A stretch of 64,000 bases of DNA from Plastoroseomonas hellenica (GTDB lineage: Bacteria; Pseudomonadota; Alphaproteobacteria; Acetobacterales; Acetobacteraceae): NCBI RefSeq assembly GCF_018129085.1, contig NZ_JAAGBB010000008.1:62001-126000 (forward strand), in the 5' to 3' direction. The notes beneath the pieces were generated by a model, which did no database searches, was not told the origin of the DNA, and worked only from the letters and a program-made list of their open reading frames with translations. The position numbers and the translations under genes were made by a program. Numbering within the stretch: position 1 is the stretch's first letter; every line of letters starts with the position of its first letter. Below are positions 53,060-63,643 of this stretch, one piece after another.

Positions 53060-55042
53060 TCAGCGCACTGATCCCATCGGCACCGTGTCGGGCGCCGCAA
53101 CGACACGGTTCCGCCCAGACTGCTTCGCGCGATAGAGCGAGGCGTCCGCCGCGGCTACAAGCGCTACCGGCGTGCAATCCGGTGCCGGCCATGGACAGGC
53201 AGTCGCCACCCCGATGCTGACTGTAACAACGCCTGCCGGTGGATTGGCCTCATGCGGGAGTGCCAAGGTCTCAATGTGAGCTCGAAGCCCTTCAGCCAGG
53301 AGCCCTGCATCCGCAGCGCCGGTCTTCGGAAGAAGGATCGCGAACTCCTCGCCGCCGTAGCGCGCGACCACATCCGCGGGGCGGCGCCCGATCTCGGCCG
53401 CGGCGTCCGCCAGCCTCTGCAGACAGGCGTCCCCTGCGAGATGCCCATAGGAGTCATTGAACAGTTTGAACCGGTCGGCATCGATGAGAAGCAGGGAGAG
53501 CGGAGCTTCATTCCGACGCGCGCGGTGCCACTCCCGGTCCAGAGCCTCGTCGAAGACCCGGCGGTTGGCCAAGTCAGTCAGGGCGTCGGTACGCGCCAGC
53601 GCAGTCAACCGCGCTTCAGCAAGCTTGCGGTCCGTGACGTCGCGGGCAACCGTCACGTAGCCCTCCGGCTTCCCGGTGGCGTCGTTCAGGAGGGGCCGGG
53701 CCGACGCTTCGATCCAAACCTGTTCTCCGTCGGGGCGCAGGATCCGGGCTTCGAACGTGATGGTTCGTTCACCGCGCCAGAGACGGCGAAACGAGTTTTG
53801 AACGAAAGTGCGGTCTTCCGGTGCGACGTCGTCGAGTGCGGCGCGCCCCATCAGCTCTTCCAGTGGGCGAGCGAAGATCTCGGCCGCCGCCGGTGAGACG
53901 TAGAGCCGCCTCCCCACCAGGTCGATATGGGAGACCATGTCGCTGGAGTTCTCGGCAAGCAGTCGGAAGGACGTCTCGCTCCGGCGCGTTGCGAGCTCCG
54001 CATCCTTGCGGCGGGCCAGCTCTCGGTGGAGACGGATCACCATGGTCAGCATCGCGATCACCAGGATGCCCGTGAGGCCGCTGATGAGAGCCGCCTTGCG
54101 CCACCAGGAATCGTAGATATCACTCACCGCCAGAGCGACATTGAATATGAGCGGTGCGCCGTCGAGATGGCGGTAGGTGTAGAATCGCTCAACCCCGTCG
54201 ATTGCGGCGACGGCTAGGAACTGTCCGGATCGCGCCAACTGCATTTGTCGCACCGGCCCAGCGCTTCCGAGATCCCGGCCAAGCAAGCGAGCATCAGCCG
54301 GGTTGCGCGCGAGGACGACACCGTCCTCTCGAATCAGCGTCATCGTGCCGCGTGATCCCAGACGCATTCCTTCGAACGCCGCCTGCAAGTCCTGGACTTG
54401 AACCGCTGCGAGCACCACTCCAGCGAAATTGCCGTTCGGGTATGACAGTCGGCGGCTAACCCCAATCGTCCACAAGCGATCCACCAAGCGGCTTGGGTAG
54501 GGCGCGCTGATGAAGAGGCCGACGTCGGGTCGATCACGGTGAGCCGCGAAAACGTCCTGCTCCGAAAAGTTGACGGTGGTCGGTAAGATATGCTGCCGGG
54601 TGTCGAACATGGCGTCGCCGTGCTCGTCCAGGATCACAACAGCGTCCAGGTACCTGGATGAACTGAGACGCTCGAGCACGAGGGCCTCGCGGAGATCAGC
54701 GGAAGAGTGCTCGAAGCCGGTTCTCGCCATGAGGCCCGCCACGGCGCGCAGCGTCAAATCAATGGCTCTGATTTCGGAGGACAGGTCGCGCTCGACGGCG
54801 AGGGTGAGGTTGGCCGACGCGTCGCGCACCCGATCCCAAGCATCCTGGCGGACATCGAGAAGTACCGCGGCCACCGTGAGGAAGACGCCAGCCGCGAGAA
54901 GCGCGCCGGTTATCATGACCCTGCCGCGGGCTCGGGCGAGCCACGCCGCGATGGACTTGATCGACCTCAGGCTTTCCTCCGCGCGCGGTTTTGGTCCTGG
55001 CGCTACTGTGTCTTCCGGACCGGGCAGCCTACCGGCGCTCAT
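53060..55042 (-). CDS. Membrane diguanylate cyclase (dCache-PAS-GGDEF)
   Basis: 660 residues. Membrane span at about 42-62 (VMITGALLAAGVFLTVAAVL), a periplasmic dCache-like sensor (about 65-305), second span near 315-335 (LISGLTGILVIAMLTMVI), PAS domain (about 360-480), then the cyclase. The active site is GGEEF in ARYGGEEFAILL. RPAD sits five residues before it, an intact RxxD inhibitory site, so c-di-GMP feedback is expected. Makes c-di-GMP in response to an external signal. Confidence 0.92.
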   Translation of the reverse strand: MSAGRLPGPEDTVAPGPKPRAEESLRSIKSIAAWLARARGRVMITGALLAAGVFLTVAAVLLDVRQDAWDRVRDASANLTLAVERDLSSEIRAIDLTLRAVAGLMARTGFEHSSADLREALVLERLSSSRYLDAVVILDEHGDAMFDTRQHILPTTVNFSEQDVFAAHRDRPDVGLFISAPYPSRLVDRLWTIGVSRRLSYPNGNFAGVVLAAVQVQDLQAAFEGMRLGSRGTMTLIREDGVVLARNPADARLLGRDLGSAGPVRQMQLARSGQFLAVAAIDGVERFYTYRHLDGAPLIFNVALAVSDIYDSWWRKAALISGLTGILVIAMLTMVIRLHRELARRKDAELATRRSETSFRLLAENSSDMVSHIDLVGRRLYVSPAAAEIFARPLEELMGRAALDDVAPEDRTFVQNSFRRLWRGERTITFEARILRPDGEQVWIEASARPLLNDATGKPEGYVTVARDVTDRKLAEARLTALARTDALTDLANRRVFDEALDREWHRARRNEAPLSLLLIDADRFKLFNDSYGHLAGDACLQRLADAAAEIGRRPADVVARYGGEEFAILLPKTGAADAGLLAEGLRAHIETLALPHEANPPAGVVTVSIGVATACPWPAPDCTPVALVAAADASLYRAKQSGRNRVVAAPDTVPMGSVR

Positions 55043-55179
55043 GTTAAGCGCGGGTCAAGACAGGACGCTGGATCGGGACGGATCTGTGCCTAACGCGTCA
55101 CGACAACTCGCGATTTCGGCTTCAGTGTCAACGTCGCTGGGCCGGATGAGGCGCCGCTCGAAGGACGTCGTGCCTGCCC

Positions 55180-57408
55180 TCATGGACTGGCACTGCCTGC
55201 GCGATCTCTGGCGAGAGCCGCCAACGGTGGGGCCCTGTCGAACAGGAACACCTCGGCGAACTCGGCCGGCGGCAACGCGCGGCCGAACAGATATCCTTGG
55301 CCTTCGTCACACCCCTCCTCTCGCAGGCGATCGCGCTGCGCGACGGTTTCGATGCCCTCCGCGGTCGTGGCCAAGCCAAAACTTCTGGCCAGGTCCAGAA
55401 TGGCGCGGACGACGTTGGCGTCTGGCCCGGCGTTCATCACAGTCTGGACAAAGCTGCGGTCGATCTTCAGGCGCGAGAGGGGGTAGCGCTTGAGCAAGCT
55501 GAGCGATGCGTGTCCTGTCCCAAAGTCGTCGAAGGCGATGCCGACGCCGTGTCGCTGCAGCTCTAGCAGAGAGTCGAGCGTCGCCTCATCTTGGTTCAAG
55601 ACCGTGTTCTCGGTGATCTCGAGCTCCAGGCAGGCAGCCGGAAGGCTTCTCCGCGTCAGTGCGGCGATGACGGTTTCCGCGAGGCTTCCAACCTGGAACT
55701 GCGCCTGGAACAAATTCACTGCGATGCGCAGGTCCGGCGCGGCAAGGTCGCGCCATGCGCGTGCCTGGGCGCACGCCGTATCAAGCATCCATTCCCCGAC
55801 GATCGCGGCGAGCGGTCCAGCCTCAAGGGCCGGAAGGAAGGCGGCGGGAGAAAGCAGGCCACGCTGCGGGTGCTGCCAGCGAATGAGCGCCTCGGCGCCG
55901 GCGAGCGCGCCGTCGCTGAGGCGGAATTGCGGTTGGAAGTGGAGGCGAAGCTCGTTGTTCTCCACCGCTCGATGGAGGTCGACGGCAAATTGCCGATGCG
56001 AGACCGCTTCCATGCGCAGCGTCGGCAGGAAGACAAAGCTGCGGCGCTTGCCGCTTCCCTTGGCGTGGGCCAGGGCGAGTTCCGCGTTGCCGATGAGCTC
56101 GAGGGCGTCTTCCGCGTGCAGCGGCCCCATAGCGATGCCCGAGCTGGACGCAAGGCGGATCTCGTGGCCGGCCACCATGAACGGATCCGCAATGCGCACC
56201 GTCAGCGTGTCCGCCACGCCTCTGGCGTGCTCGGGGCTCGGCGCGTCCGGAAGCACGATGCCGAACTCGTCGCCACCAATCCTGGCCAGCACGTCGGCGG
56301 GGCTGACCGCATGGCGCAGGCGTCGTGCCACTTCGCGGAGCACTTCGTCTCCGATGGCGCGGCCGAGTGCGGAGTTGAGCGCCTTGAAGCCATCAAGCCC
56401 GACGACAACGAGGGCGGCTGAGCGCGCCGCCGCCAACATCTGTTCGAGGCTGACCTGCAAGGAGGCGCGGTTTGCCAGCCCCGTAAGATGATCCGAGCTG
56501 TTGAGGCGGCGGAGCTCCCGTGCATGCTCCTGGCGCTCGGTCGTGTCCCGCAGGGTGGCGCTGTAGCGTTGCTGGCCCTGCTCCTGCCAGCGGAATGGCG
56601 TAAGCTCGAGCGTGAACTCCTCGCCACCTTTCCGCAGACCGCGCAACTCGCGGCGCTCCAGAGCGACTGCGGGAGACTTCTCGCGACGAAGAAGCTCCCG
56701 CAGCATGGCTTGCAGCGCGGGTTGGTCTGGGCCGGCCACCAACATGGCGACCGGAGAGCCGATCATGTCCGCCGGCAGATAGCCGTGCAGCTCTGCTGCC
56801 GCCTCGTTCAGCGCCAGCACCGTGCCAACCTCATCGAAGCAGATCACGGGCGCCGGGAGATGACTCGGCATGCTGGCGATGTGAGGCTGGTTTTGCTGCG
56901 CGAGTATCGTCAGGCGCTGCACCTCGAGCCGGTCGCTCGCAAGGCGCGCCAGTTCGCGCAGGCGGTCCTGGTCCTCGGTGGTGAAATCGTCGCGGGGTTT
57001 CGTGTCCACGACGCAGAGCGCGCCTATGGCGTGACCGCAGCTGGAGCGCAGGGGGACGCCCGCGTAGAACCGGAGCGATGCCGCGCCCGTCACCAGGGGG
57101 TTGTCCTGGAAGCGCTCGTCCAGCGCTGCGTCCGGGACGACCATGACGCCACGCTCGGTGATGGCGTGCGCGCAGAAGGATACGTCCCGACGCATATCAA
57201 GCGTACCGAGCTCCGCGCCTGTGCTTGCCGCAAAGAAGACGTGGTCGCTGCCGACGATGTTCACGGCGGAGATTGGCATGTTGAAGGCGCGAGCAGCTAC
57301 TCTCACCACCGGGTCGAGGCTCGGCATAGGGCGGTCGGCGCTCAGGCCGTACTCCGAAAGGGCGCGGAGGCGCTCCGATTCTTCCGGGAGTGCCGGTGGG
57401 CACTTCAT
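55180..57408 (-). CDS. GAF-PAS-GGDEF-EAL protein (c-di-GMP turnover)
   Basis: 742 residues from ATG 57408 (GGAGAG upstream). GAF domain at about 20-170 (VRVAARAFNMPISAVNIVG, RFYAGVPLRSSCGHAIGALC), PAS at about 180-300, GGDEF at about 310-465 (IGGDEFGIVL), EAL at about 480-735. The EAL ligands appear complete: EALIRW, AVNLF, ELEITENT, FDDFGTG, LKIDRSF, AEGIET, so phosphodiesterase activity is expected. The inhibitory site reads SPAD in place of RxxD. No membrane span. 137 nt upstream of the membrane cyclase, same strand. Confidence 0.92.
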   Translation of the reverse strand: MKCPPALPEESERLRALSEYGLSADRPMPSLDPVVRVAARAFNMPISAVNIVGSDHVFFAASTGAELGTLDMRRDVSFCAHAITERGVMVVPDAALDERFQDNPLVTGAASLRFYAGVPLRSSCGHAIGALCVVDTKPRDDFTTEDQDRLRELARLASDRLEVQRLTILAQQNQPHIASMPSHLPAPVICFDEVGTVLALNEAAAELHGYLPADMIGSPVAMLVAGPDQPALQAMLRELLRREKSPAVALERRELRGLRKGGEEFTLELTPFRWQEQGQQRYSATLRDTTERQEHARELRRLNSSDHLTGLANRASLQVSLEQMLAAARSAALVVVGLDGFKALNSALGRAIGDEVLREVARRLRHAVSPADVLARIGGDEFGIVLPDAPSPEHARGVADTLTVRIADPFMVAGHEIRLASSSGIAMGPLHAEDALELIGNAELALAHAKGSGKRRSFVFLPTLRMEAVSHRQFAVDLHRAVENNELRLHFQPQFRLSDGALAGAEALIRWQHPQRGLLSPAAFLPALEAGPLAAIVGEWMLDTACAQARAWRDLAAPDLRIAVNLFQAQFQVGSLAETVIAALTRRSLPAACLELEITENTVLNQDEATLDSLLELQRHGVGIAFDDFGTGHASLSLLKRYPLSRLKIDRSFVQTVMNAGPDANVVRAILDLARSFGLATTAEGIETVAQRDRLREEGCDEGQGYLFGRALPPAEFAEVFLFDRAPPLAALARDRAGSASP

Positions 57409-57777
57409 GTTCAGCTCTCTCCCTGGTAGCCGCAGTCGCCGTTCGCTCGTTTTGGCGCGCAGCACCGAACCTGCGAGCTCGCAGAGGGTTTCGGTACTCG
57501 GACCCGTGTTACAGTCGCCCGAGTTGGCGTCGCCCGCTAATCACCTGCGAGCCGTCCCGTCGGAGACTGGCAGCTCGGTCATACCTTTGAAACGATAGCG
57601 AATGGTGAACCGCTCGCGTCTCATCGAGACTACGTACAGAACTCGGGCGCCGCGCTGACAATTGAAAGAGGCGCACTAGGAGGAGGCAGTATTGGTACCA
57701 GAGCCGCATTGCACCCGTTACGACGACGGGTCTACTCCGGCGTGATGAGGCGAGTATCGGTCGGCGTACGCGGATCT
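57409..57777. other. Intergenic stretch, no supported gene
   Basis: 369 bases between dnaE2 and the GAF-EAL gene (both leftward). It should hold the dnaE2 terminator and the promoter of the next gene. No U-tract hairpin recognised. Confidence 0.4.
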
Positions 57778-60700
57778 TTACTTAAAGTCCCGTGGGCGTA
57801 CTTTGATGGTGTCGATGTGGAGGTCGCGGATGTAGATATCGCGCACGCGGCTCGCCTTGGCCGTGCCGTCGCGCGGATCCGGCGTCGGACTGCCATGGTG
57901 GAACTCATCGCCGCGACCATGCGGCAACGGGAACGCGGCGTTCCGCTCGCCGACGCTGGCGAGCTCCCCGGACAGATCGGTGAGCTGATGCGCGACGAGG
58001 TGCACGACCTCACCCTCGCGCTGGATTCTTCCCTTCACGGCCATCATGCCAGCCGACAGCACGGTCCGCCGGAATTGCTCGAAGATCTTCGGCCAGACCA
58101 CCAGGTTTGCGATGCCGGTCTCGTCCTCCAGGGTGATGAACATCACGCCCTTGGCTGAGCCAGGACGCTGGCGAACGAGCACCATGCCCGCGGCCTCCAG
58201 CCACTTTCCGTCTCGGGCGCCCATGGCCTCCGCGCAGGTGACGATGCGGCGCGCGCGGAGATCGGCCCGCAGGAAGCACAGCGGATGGTCCCGCAGCGTC
58301 AGGCCGACATGTCGGTAGTCCTCGACAACTTCCCCACCTGCGGTCATGGGCCGCAGCGACACCGCGGGTTCTTCGATCTCCGCCACCGCCGCCTGCGCAA
58401 TGGCGGCCGCGGCGGCGAAGAGCGGCAGCGGCTCGTCGCGGAGCGCTTTGATGGCCCAGAGCGCCTCCCGGCGCTCCAGGCCCAGGGCCGGTCGGAAAGC
58501 ATCGGCCTCGGCTAGCTGGACCAGGGCAGCCGCCGAGACGTCGGCCCGGCGCCAGAGATCGTCCACGGCGGCGAAGGGCTGGTTGGCGCGAGCGGCGATG
58601 ATCTTCGCGGCGTCCGCATTGGCAAGGCCGCTCACCATCCGCATGCCCAGGCGGACGGCGAAGCGTGACTCATCCCGGGTCGGCTCCAGCGTGCAATCCC
58701 AGCGCGAGGTGTTCGCGCAGACGGGTCGGACCTCGACGCCATGCTTCTCGGCATCCCGTACGATTTGCGCAACGGCGTAGAAGCCCATCGGCTGCGCGTT
58801 CAGCAGCGCCGCGCAGAACACATCGGGGTGCCAGCATTTCATCCAACTGCTGGCATAGACGATCAGCGCGAAGCTCGCCGCGTGGCTCTCCGGGAAGCCG
58901 TAGCTGCCGAAGCCCTCAATCTGCTTGAAGGTGTGCTCAGCGAAGTCCCGCTCGAAGCCATTGGCGACCATGCCGTCGACCAGCTTCGCCTTGAAGGCGC
59001 TGACGCCGCCGGTGAACTTGAAGGTCGCCATCGATTTCCGAAGCAGATCGGCTTCGCCCGGGGTGAAGCCCGCGCACTCGATGGCGACCCGCATCGCCTG
59101 CTCCTGGAACAGCGGCACCCCGAGCGTCTTGCCGAGCACCTTCTCGAGCTCCGGCTTCGGGTAATGGACCGGCTCCAATCCTTCGCGGCGACGCAGGTAT
59201 GGATGGACCATGTCGCCCTGGATGGGGCCAGGGCGCACGATCGCCACCTGCACGACCAGGTCGTAGTAGGTCCTGGGCTTCAGCCGCGGCAGCATGGACA
59301 TCTGCGCGCGTGACTCGATCTGGAAGGTGCCGAGCGTGTCGGCCTTGCGGATCATCGCATAGGTGCGCGGATCCTCGGCGGGTATGGTCGCGAGGTCGAG
59401 CGCGATGCCCTTGTGCTCGGCGAGGAAATCGAAGGCGCGCTTCATGCAGGTGAGCATGCCGAGCGCGAGCACGTCGACCTTCATGAACCGCAGCGCGTCG
59501 ATGTCGTCCTTATCCCATTCGATGACCTGACGGTCCTGCATCGCCGCGGGCTCGATGGGCACCAGGTCGTCAAGCCGGTCACGGGTCAGCACGAAGCCGC
59601 CGGGATGCTGCGACAGGTGCCGAGGCGCGCCCATGAGCTGGCGGGCGAGCTCCAGCGCCAACCGCAGCCGCCGATCGCCCATGCTGAGGCCGACGGCCTC
59701 GACATGCTCCGGCTCCACGCCCTCCTCGGACCAGGACCAAACCTGGGAAGACAGGGTTTTGATCAGGTCTTCGGTGAGGCCGAGCGCCTTGCCCACATCG
59801 CGCAGCGCACCCTTGGTGCGGTAGCGGATGACCGTCGAGCACAGGGCGGCACGGTCTCGCCCATAGGTCTCAAAGACCCATTGCATGACGGTCTCGCGCC
59901 GCTCGTGCTCGAAGTCCACATCGATGTCGGGTGGCTCGCGGCGCTCCTCGCTGACGAAGCGCTCGAACAGCAGGTCATTGCGGCCGGGGTCGATGGAGGT
60001 GATGCCGAGCACGAAGCAGACCGCCGAGTTCGCCGCCGAGCCGCGCCCCTGGCACAGGATGCCCTGTGAACGCGCGAAGCGCACGATGCTGTTCACGGTC
60101 AGGAAGTAGGGCGCGTAGTTCAGCCTGCCGATGAGAGCCAGCTCATGCTCCAGCGAGCGGCGCACCTCATCCGGCAGCCCCTCCGGGTAGCGCTCGGCGG
60201 CACCTTGCCAGGTCAGCTTCTCGAGCGTCTGTTGCGGCGTCAGAGTCGGGTCCTCGCGCTCCTCCGGGTACTGGTAAGAGAGCTCGTCCAATTCGAACCG
60301 GCAGCGCTGCATTATCTCGAGTGAGCGCGCCAGGGCTTCCGGGTAGCGGGAGAACAGCCGGTGCATCTCCTCCGGTGGCTTCAGGTAGCGGTCCGCATGG
60401 CGCTCGCGGCGGTGGCCGAGCGCGTCAATGGTGACGTTGTGCCGGATGCAGGTGACGACGTCCTGGAGCATGCGGCGGCCAGGCTCGTGGAACAGGACAT
60501 CGTTGGTGACGACGGTCGGCACCCGCATCCGCGTCGCCAGGTTCGAGAGCTTGTGCAGCCGGAGCTGGTCGTTCGGGCGTCGCCGCAGCGAGAGCGCCAT
60601 ATAAGCCCGCTCGCCAAAGGCTTCGCGCAGACGGCGCAGGCGCATGCCACAGGTCTCGTCCGCCTCGTCGGGGACAAGGACAGCCATGAGGCCTTCGCCG

Positions 60701-61053
60701 TGCTCGACGACATCGGGCCATTCGAGGATGCATTTCCCCTTGCCGCCGCGTTTCTTCCCCAAGGACAGCAGGCGGCAGAGCCTGGAGTAGGCGGGCCGGT
60801 CTGTCGGGTAGGCGAGCAGCGAGGTACCGTCGGCGAGATCCAGGCGGCACCCCACAACCAGCCGGACGCCGGTCGTCTTAGCCGCTTCATGGGCGCGGAC
60901 GATGCCTGCCAGGCTGTTGCGGTCGACCACGCCCAGCGCCGCGATGCCGAGGCGCGCTGCGCGTGCGAACAGCTCCTCGCAGCTGGAAGCACCCCGCAGG
61001 AAAGAGAAGTGGGAGGTGACCTGCAGCTCGGCGTAGCCCGGGCCGGTGCTCAT
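57778..61053 (-). CDS. dnaE2: Error-prone DNA polymerase DnaE2 (ImuC)
   Basis: 1091 residues, C-family polymerase. PHP domain start [20 protein letters not shown]; palm catalytic Asp pair in [61 protein letters not shown]-terminal OB fold [20 protein letters not shown]. Lacks the tau-binding C-terminus of DnaE1, as expected for DnaE2. ATG 61053 overlaps the ImuB stop (ATGA). Carries out damage-induced mutagenic synthesis with ImuA and ImuB. Confidence 0.95.
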   Translation of the reverse strand: MSTGPGYAELQVTSHFSFLRGASSCEELFARAARLGIAALGVVDRNSLAGIVRAHEAAKTTGVRLVVGCRLDLADGTSLLAYPTDRPAYSRLCRLLSLGKKRGGKGKCILEWPDVVEHGEGLMAVLVPDEADETCGMRLRRLREAFGERAYMALSLRRRPNDQLRLHKLSNLATRMRVPTVVTNDVLFHEPGRRMLQDVVTCIRHNVTIDALGHRRERHADRYLKPPEEMHRLFSRYPEALARSLEIMQRCRFELDELSYQYPEEREDPTLTPQQTLEKLTWQGAAERYPEGLPDEVRRSLEHELALIGRLNYAPYFLTVNSIVRFARSQGILCQGRGSAANSAVCFVLGITSIDPGRNDLLFERFVSEERREPPDIDVDFEHERRETVMQWVFETYGRDRAALCSTVIRYRTKGALRDVGKALGLTEDLIKTLSSQVWSWSEEGVEPEHVEAVGLSMGDRRLRLALELARQLMGAPRHLSQHPGGFVLTRDRLDDLVPIEPAAMQDRQVIEWDKDDIDALRFMKVDVLALGMLTCMKRAFDFLAEHKGIALDLATIPAEDPRTYAMIRKADTLGTFQIESRAQMSMLPRLKPRTYYDLVVQVAIVRPGPIQGDMVHPYLRRREGLEPVHYPKPELEKVLGKTLGVPLFQEQAMRVAIECAGFTPGEADLLRKSMATFKFTGGVSAFKAKLVDGMVANGFERDFAEHTFKQIEGFGSYGFPESHAASFALIVYASSWMKCWHPDVFCAALLNAQPMGFYAVAQIVRDAEKHGVEVRPVCANTSRWDCTLEPTRDESRFAVRLGMRMVSGLANADAAKIIAARANQPFAAVDDLWRRADVSAAALVQLAEADAFRPALGLERREALWAIKALRDEPLPLFAAAAAIAQAAVAEIEEPAVSLRPMTAGGEVVEDYRHVGLTLRDHPLCFLRADLRARRIVTCAEAMGARDGKWLEAAGMVLVRQRPGSAKGVMFITLEDETGIANLVVWPKIFEQFRRTVLSAGMMAVKGRIQREGEVVHLVAHQLTDLSGELASVGERNAAFPLPHGRGDEFHHGSPTPDPRDGTAKASRVRDIYIRDLHIDTIKVRPRDFK

Positions 61054-62573
61054 CCGAAGATCCCGTGGATGAACCAGCCCTGCGATCCGGTCGCGGCATC
61101 CTCGCCGTCGCCGGCGCGGTAGAGCCAGTACCGTTCGCCTGCCTCGTCCTCGACGCGGAAGTAGTCGCGGACCGCGGCGAGCTCGGGGCCACGCTTCCAC
61201 CACTCGCCAAAGACGCGCTCCGGCCCGTCGGCGCGGCGGACGCGCCGACGGACACCCCGCCAAGTGAACCAGACCGGCGGATGGTCCGGCAGCAGCGCCA
61301 CGGTCTCCACAGGCTCCGGCGTTGCCAGGAGCCGGGATGGGCGTGGCCAGTGGTCGGGCCAGGTGGCGCCGGTCTCCGGGGCCATCGCCGGAATCCTCTC
61401 CACCGAGCGCTCGGGGACATCACTCGCCACCGGCGCCGCCCGGTAGATCCGCCGCTCGCCCACCCTGTTGGCGAGGATGTCCACGAGATCGGAGACGTCC
61501 GGCGGGCTGTCCTCGATGAGGGAGGTCGCCACCTGCCTGGCTTCGAGGGGTTCGGCGACGATCGCGGCGATGGACATGATCTCGATGCCGAAGCCCGGAT
61601 CGATGGTCTCGATCTTCTCGCAGAGGAGCCGGGTCAGCCGCTTCGGGTCGCGGACGGGCGTGGCCGTGCCGATCCGGGCCACCTGAAGCCTGTTGTCCAC
61701 GCGATGGCAGACGAGATCGAGGCGCCGAGCACCCAGGCCCCGGGCACCCAGTGCCTCGCAGAGCTGCGGCACGAGCTTGCCGATATAGCGAGAGATCGTC
61801 TCCGCGGCACTGATGGGTTCGGCGAACACGCGGCGCACCTCGACCAGGTTCGGTGGCCGGACCGGTTCCATGGGCTCGCTGGTTGTGCCGAGCGCCTGGT
61901 CGATGCGGCGGCCGAGCTCGGACCCGAACCGGAGGGCGAGGGGTGCCCTGGGCTGCGCCAGCAGGTCGCCGATGCGCTCGAATCCCAGGACGCGCAGGCT
62001 GGCGACCATGTCGACGGGCAGCCGCAGGGCGGCGATGGGCAGCGGGGCGATGGCCGCCTGGGCGCCGCGCTCAGGCGCGATGGTGATCGGCGCGATGGCA
62101 TAGCGGGCGAGCGCGTGGGCGGCGCCCCAGGTGTCGGCGACGGCGGCCCGGACGGTGATGCCGGAGATCTCCAGTCGTGCGGTGAGCTTGGCCAACATCG
62201 CCTGCTCGCCGCCGTGCAGGTGGTCGGCGCCGGTGGAGCCGATGACGATGCCGTCCGGCGGGTCGGCGGCGACGATCGGGGAGAAGCGCTCGAGCACCCA
62301 GATGGCCAGCCGCTCCAGCCCCTCGGCATCCGCGGCAGGGTTGGCGTCCTGGATGATCAGGCCGGGAACCAGGACCTGCGCCTGGGTGGCGGCCATGCCG
62401 ACGCGCAGGCCTGCCGCCCGGGCGGCGGCGTCGACGGCCAGGACAACGCGCTTTCGACCATCGCTGCCGACCAGGGCGAAGGGCTGATCAGGCGGAGGCG
62501 CCGCGTCGCCGGCCCGCCTTCTGATGCGATCCGTCGGCCATGTCGGCAGGAAGAGCGAGACGACCCGAGGCAT
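61050..62573 (-). CDS. imuB: ImuB, Y-family-like mutagenesis protein
   Basis: 507 residues from ATG 62573. Starts [20 protein letters not shown], a typical ImuB N-terminus. Y-family fold is kept ([40 protein letters not shown]) but the acidic catalytic residues of active Y-polymerases are not evident, as known for ImuB, which bridges the beta clamp and DnaE2. C-terminal part [20 protein letters not shown], then [20 protein letters not shown], is the characteristic tail. Its start lies within the imuA 3' end (86-nt overlap). Confidence 0.93.
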   Translation of the reverse strand: MPRVVSLFLPTWPTDRIRRRAGDAAPPPDQPFALVGSDGRKRVVLAVDAAARAAGLRVGMAATQAQVLVPGLIIQDANPAADAEGLERLAIWVLERFSPIVAADPPDGIVIGSTGADHLHGGEQAMLAKLTARLEISGITVRAAVADTWGAAHALARYAIAPITIAPERGAQAAIAPLPIAALRLPVDMVASLRVLGFERIGDLLAQPRAPLALRFGSELGRRIDQALGTTSEPMEPVRPPNLVEVRRVFAEPISAAETISRYIGKLVPQLCEALGARGLGARRLDLVCHRVDNRLQVARIGTATPVRDPKRLTRLLCEKIETIDPGFGIEIMSIAAIVAEPLEARQVATSLIEDSPPDVSDLVDILANRVGERRIYRAAPVASDVPERSVERIPAMAPETGATWPDHWPRPSRLLATPEPVETVALLPDHPPVWFTWRGVRRRVRRADGPERVFGEWWKRGPELAAVRDYFRVEDEAGERYWLYRAGDGEDAATGSQGWFIHGIFG

Positions 62574-63258
62574 CGCAAGCCTCCAACGTGAAGTCCGCGC
62601 TGTCGCCGGCGCGGCAGCGGATGAGTTCGACCAGCCAGCGGTGGCGCCCGACACCCGGCACGGGCAGGGGCTCGGAGGGCATCACGGAGACCCGCCAGCG
62701 GGTCACGGCGGCGGTCGGTTGCCCGAAATCGGCGGCCTCGGTCTGGCGCCGCCAGCGGCGCAAGGCGATCCCGATTGTCCCTGTGCCCTCAGCGGCGAGC
62801 TGGAGCCGCCTGGAGGCCGTCATGGACATCCGGCCGACCTCGCCCACCGCCGTGCCCAGGCCGCCGTGCCGCAGGCCTTCCTCCAGGCAGGCAAGGACGG
62901 CCTGGTCGTCACCGGCCTCGACATAGATGACCCGGTCCGGCCCCAAGCCAGCCTGGGCGAGTGCGGGGGCAAAGAGGTCCGGGCGCGTGATGCACCAGAG
63001 CACCTTGCCCCTGGTGCGGGCCGCTACCCCGGCGGCGAAGAGGGCGGCAGCGGCGCCATCCACGGCGGCGTTCCCGCCGCCGGCGACCTCGTGCAGGGCG
63101 CCGCGCGCCAGCCCGCCATCCGGCAGGCGGGCGTCGACCTCCGGGACCCCGAAGGGGAGCACGGCTTTCGCGCGCCGGCGGCTTCCCTCGATCCGCCGGA
63201 TTTGCGCGCGCAGGTCATCAATGGCGGGCGTTGGCCGCACCTTGGGCTCCAATTGCAT
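62488..63258 (-). CDS. imuA: ImuA, RecA-like mutagenesis protein
   Basis: 256 residues from ATG 63258. RecA/SulA-like core: LPFGVPEVDARLPDGGLARG, ALHEVAGGGNAAVDGA, VLWCITRPDLFAPALAQAGL, and VIYVEAGDDQAVLACLEEGL, a known ImuA pattern. No classical Walker A. First gene of the imuA-imuB-dnaE2 operon; a LexA box lies 21 bp upstream. Confidence 0.92.
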   Translation of the reverse strand: MQLEPKVRPTPAIDDLRAQIRRIEGSRRRAKAVLPFGVPEVDARLPDGGLARGALHEVAGGGNAAVDGAAAALFAAGVAARTRGKVLWCITRPDLFAPALAQAGLGPDRVIYVEAGDDQAVLACLEEGLRHGGLGTAVGEVGRMSMTASRRLQLAAEGTGTIGIALRRWRRQTEAADFGQPTAAVTRWRVSVMPSEPLPVPGVGRHRWLVELIRCRAGDSADFTLEACDASGRLALPADMADGSHQKAGRRRGASA

Positions 63259-63279
63259 ACGATGCGGTGGGGAGATAAT

Positions 63280-63294
63280 GTTCGCCTTATGTTC
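63280..63294. promoter_or_regulatory. LexA box (SOS operator) of the imuA operon
   Basis: GTTCGCCTTATGTTC is an exact GTTC-N7-GTTC direct repeat, the alphaproteobacterial LexA site. It lies 21 bp before the imuA ATG and overlaps the proposed -10 box. This predicts LexA repression and induction by DNA damage. Confidence 0.9.
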
Positions 63295-63316
63295 TCCAGC
63301 GCCGTTCGAGAGTCAA
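63288..63316 (-). promoter_or_regulatory. Candidate imuA promoter
   Basis: On the minus strand TTGACT (63316-63311) is followed after exactly 17 bases by AACATA (63293-63288). The -35 is good, the -10 modest. The -10 lies inside the LexA box, so repressor binding would exclude polymerase. Confidence 0.6.
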
Positions 63317-63585
63317 GGGTGGAGGTCTGGTCCAGAGCCTCCGCCCGTCCGCACCAGCTGGGTACCCCCCTTGCATCCTGAGGCGATGACGGCAGCGCTG
63401 GCAGGCGGCTGCGTCGGCGGATGTCGAGCCGTGGCTTGGTAGCGGTGCATGCGACTGTGCGGCAGGGCCCCAAGCTTGCCGTGGGACGTCCGCCCCAGCC
63501 AGCAGCGCGCGGAGCCCGTTCCGCTCTGCCCGTTGATCGCCGCCCGCCACTCGCAAACGTGCTTCGTCCAGAAGCTCGTCGTCAT
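63313..63585 (-). CDS. Doubtful small ORF upstream of imuA
   Basis: 90 codons from ATG 63585 with AGGAGAGG 7 bases upstream (MTTSFWTKHVCEWRAAINGQ at the start). The first 45 residues look plausible, the rest Pro/Thr/Gly-rich. It ends at the -35 box of the imuA promoter. No family recognised; it may be a decayed gene. Confidence 0.3.
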   Translation of the reverse strand: MTTSFWTKHVCEWRAAINGQSGTGSARCWLGRTSHGKLGALPHSRMHRYQATARHPPTQPPASAAVIASGCKGGTQLVRTGGGSGPDLHP

Positions 63586-63643
63586 GCCGATCCTCTCCTG
63601 ATGGATCGTTAGCAGTGCTCCATACCCATGCTGGGAGAGCACC

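Noticed and set aside
61065-62591. Long plus-strand frame (508 codons) opposite imuB
   Set aside because: Shadow frame with Gly/Asp/Arg-rich composition; imuB is well supported.
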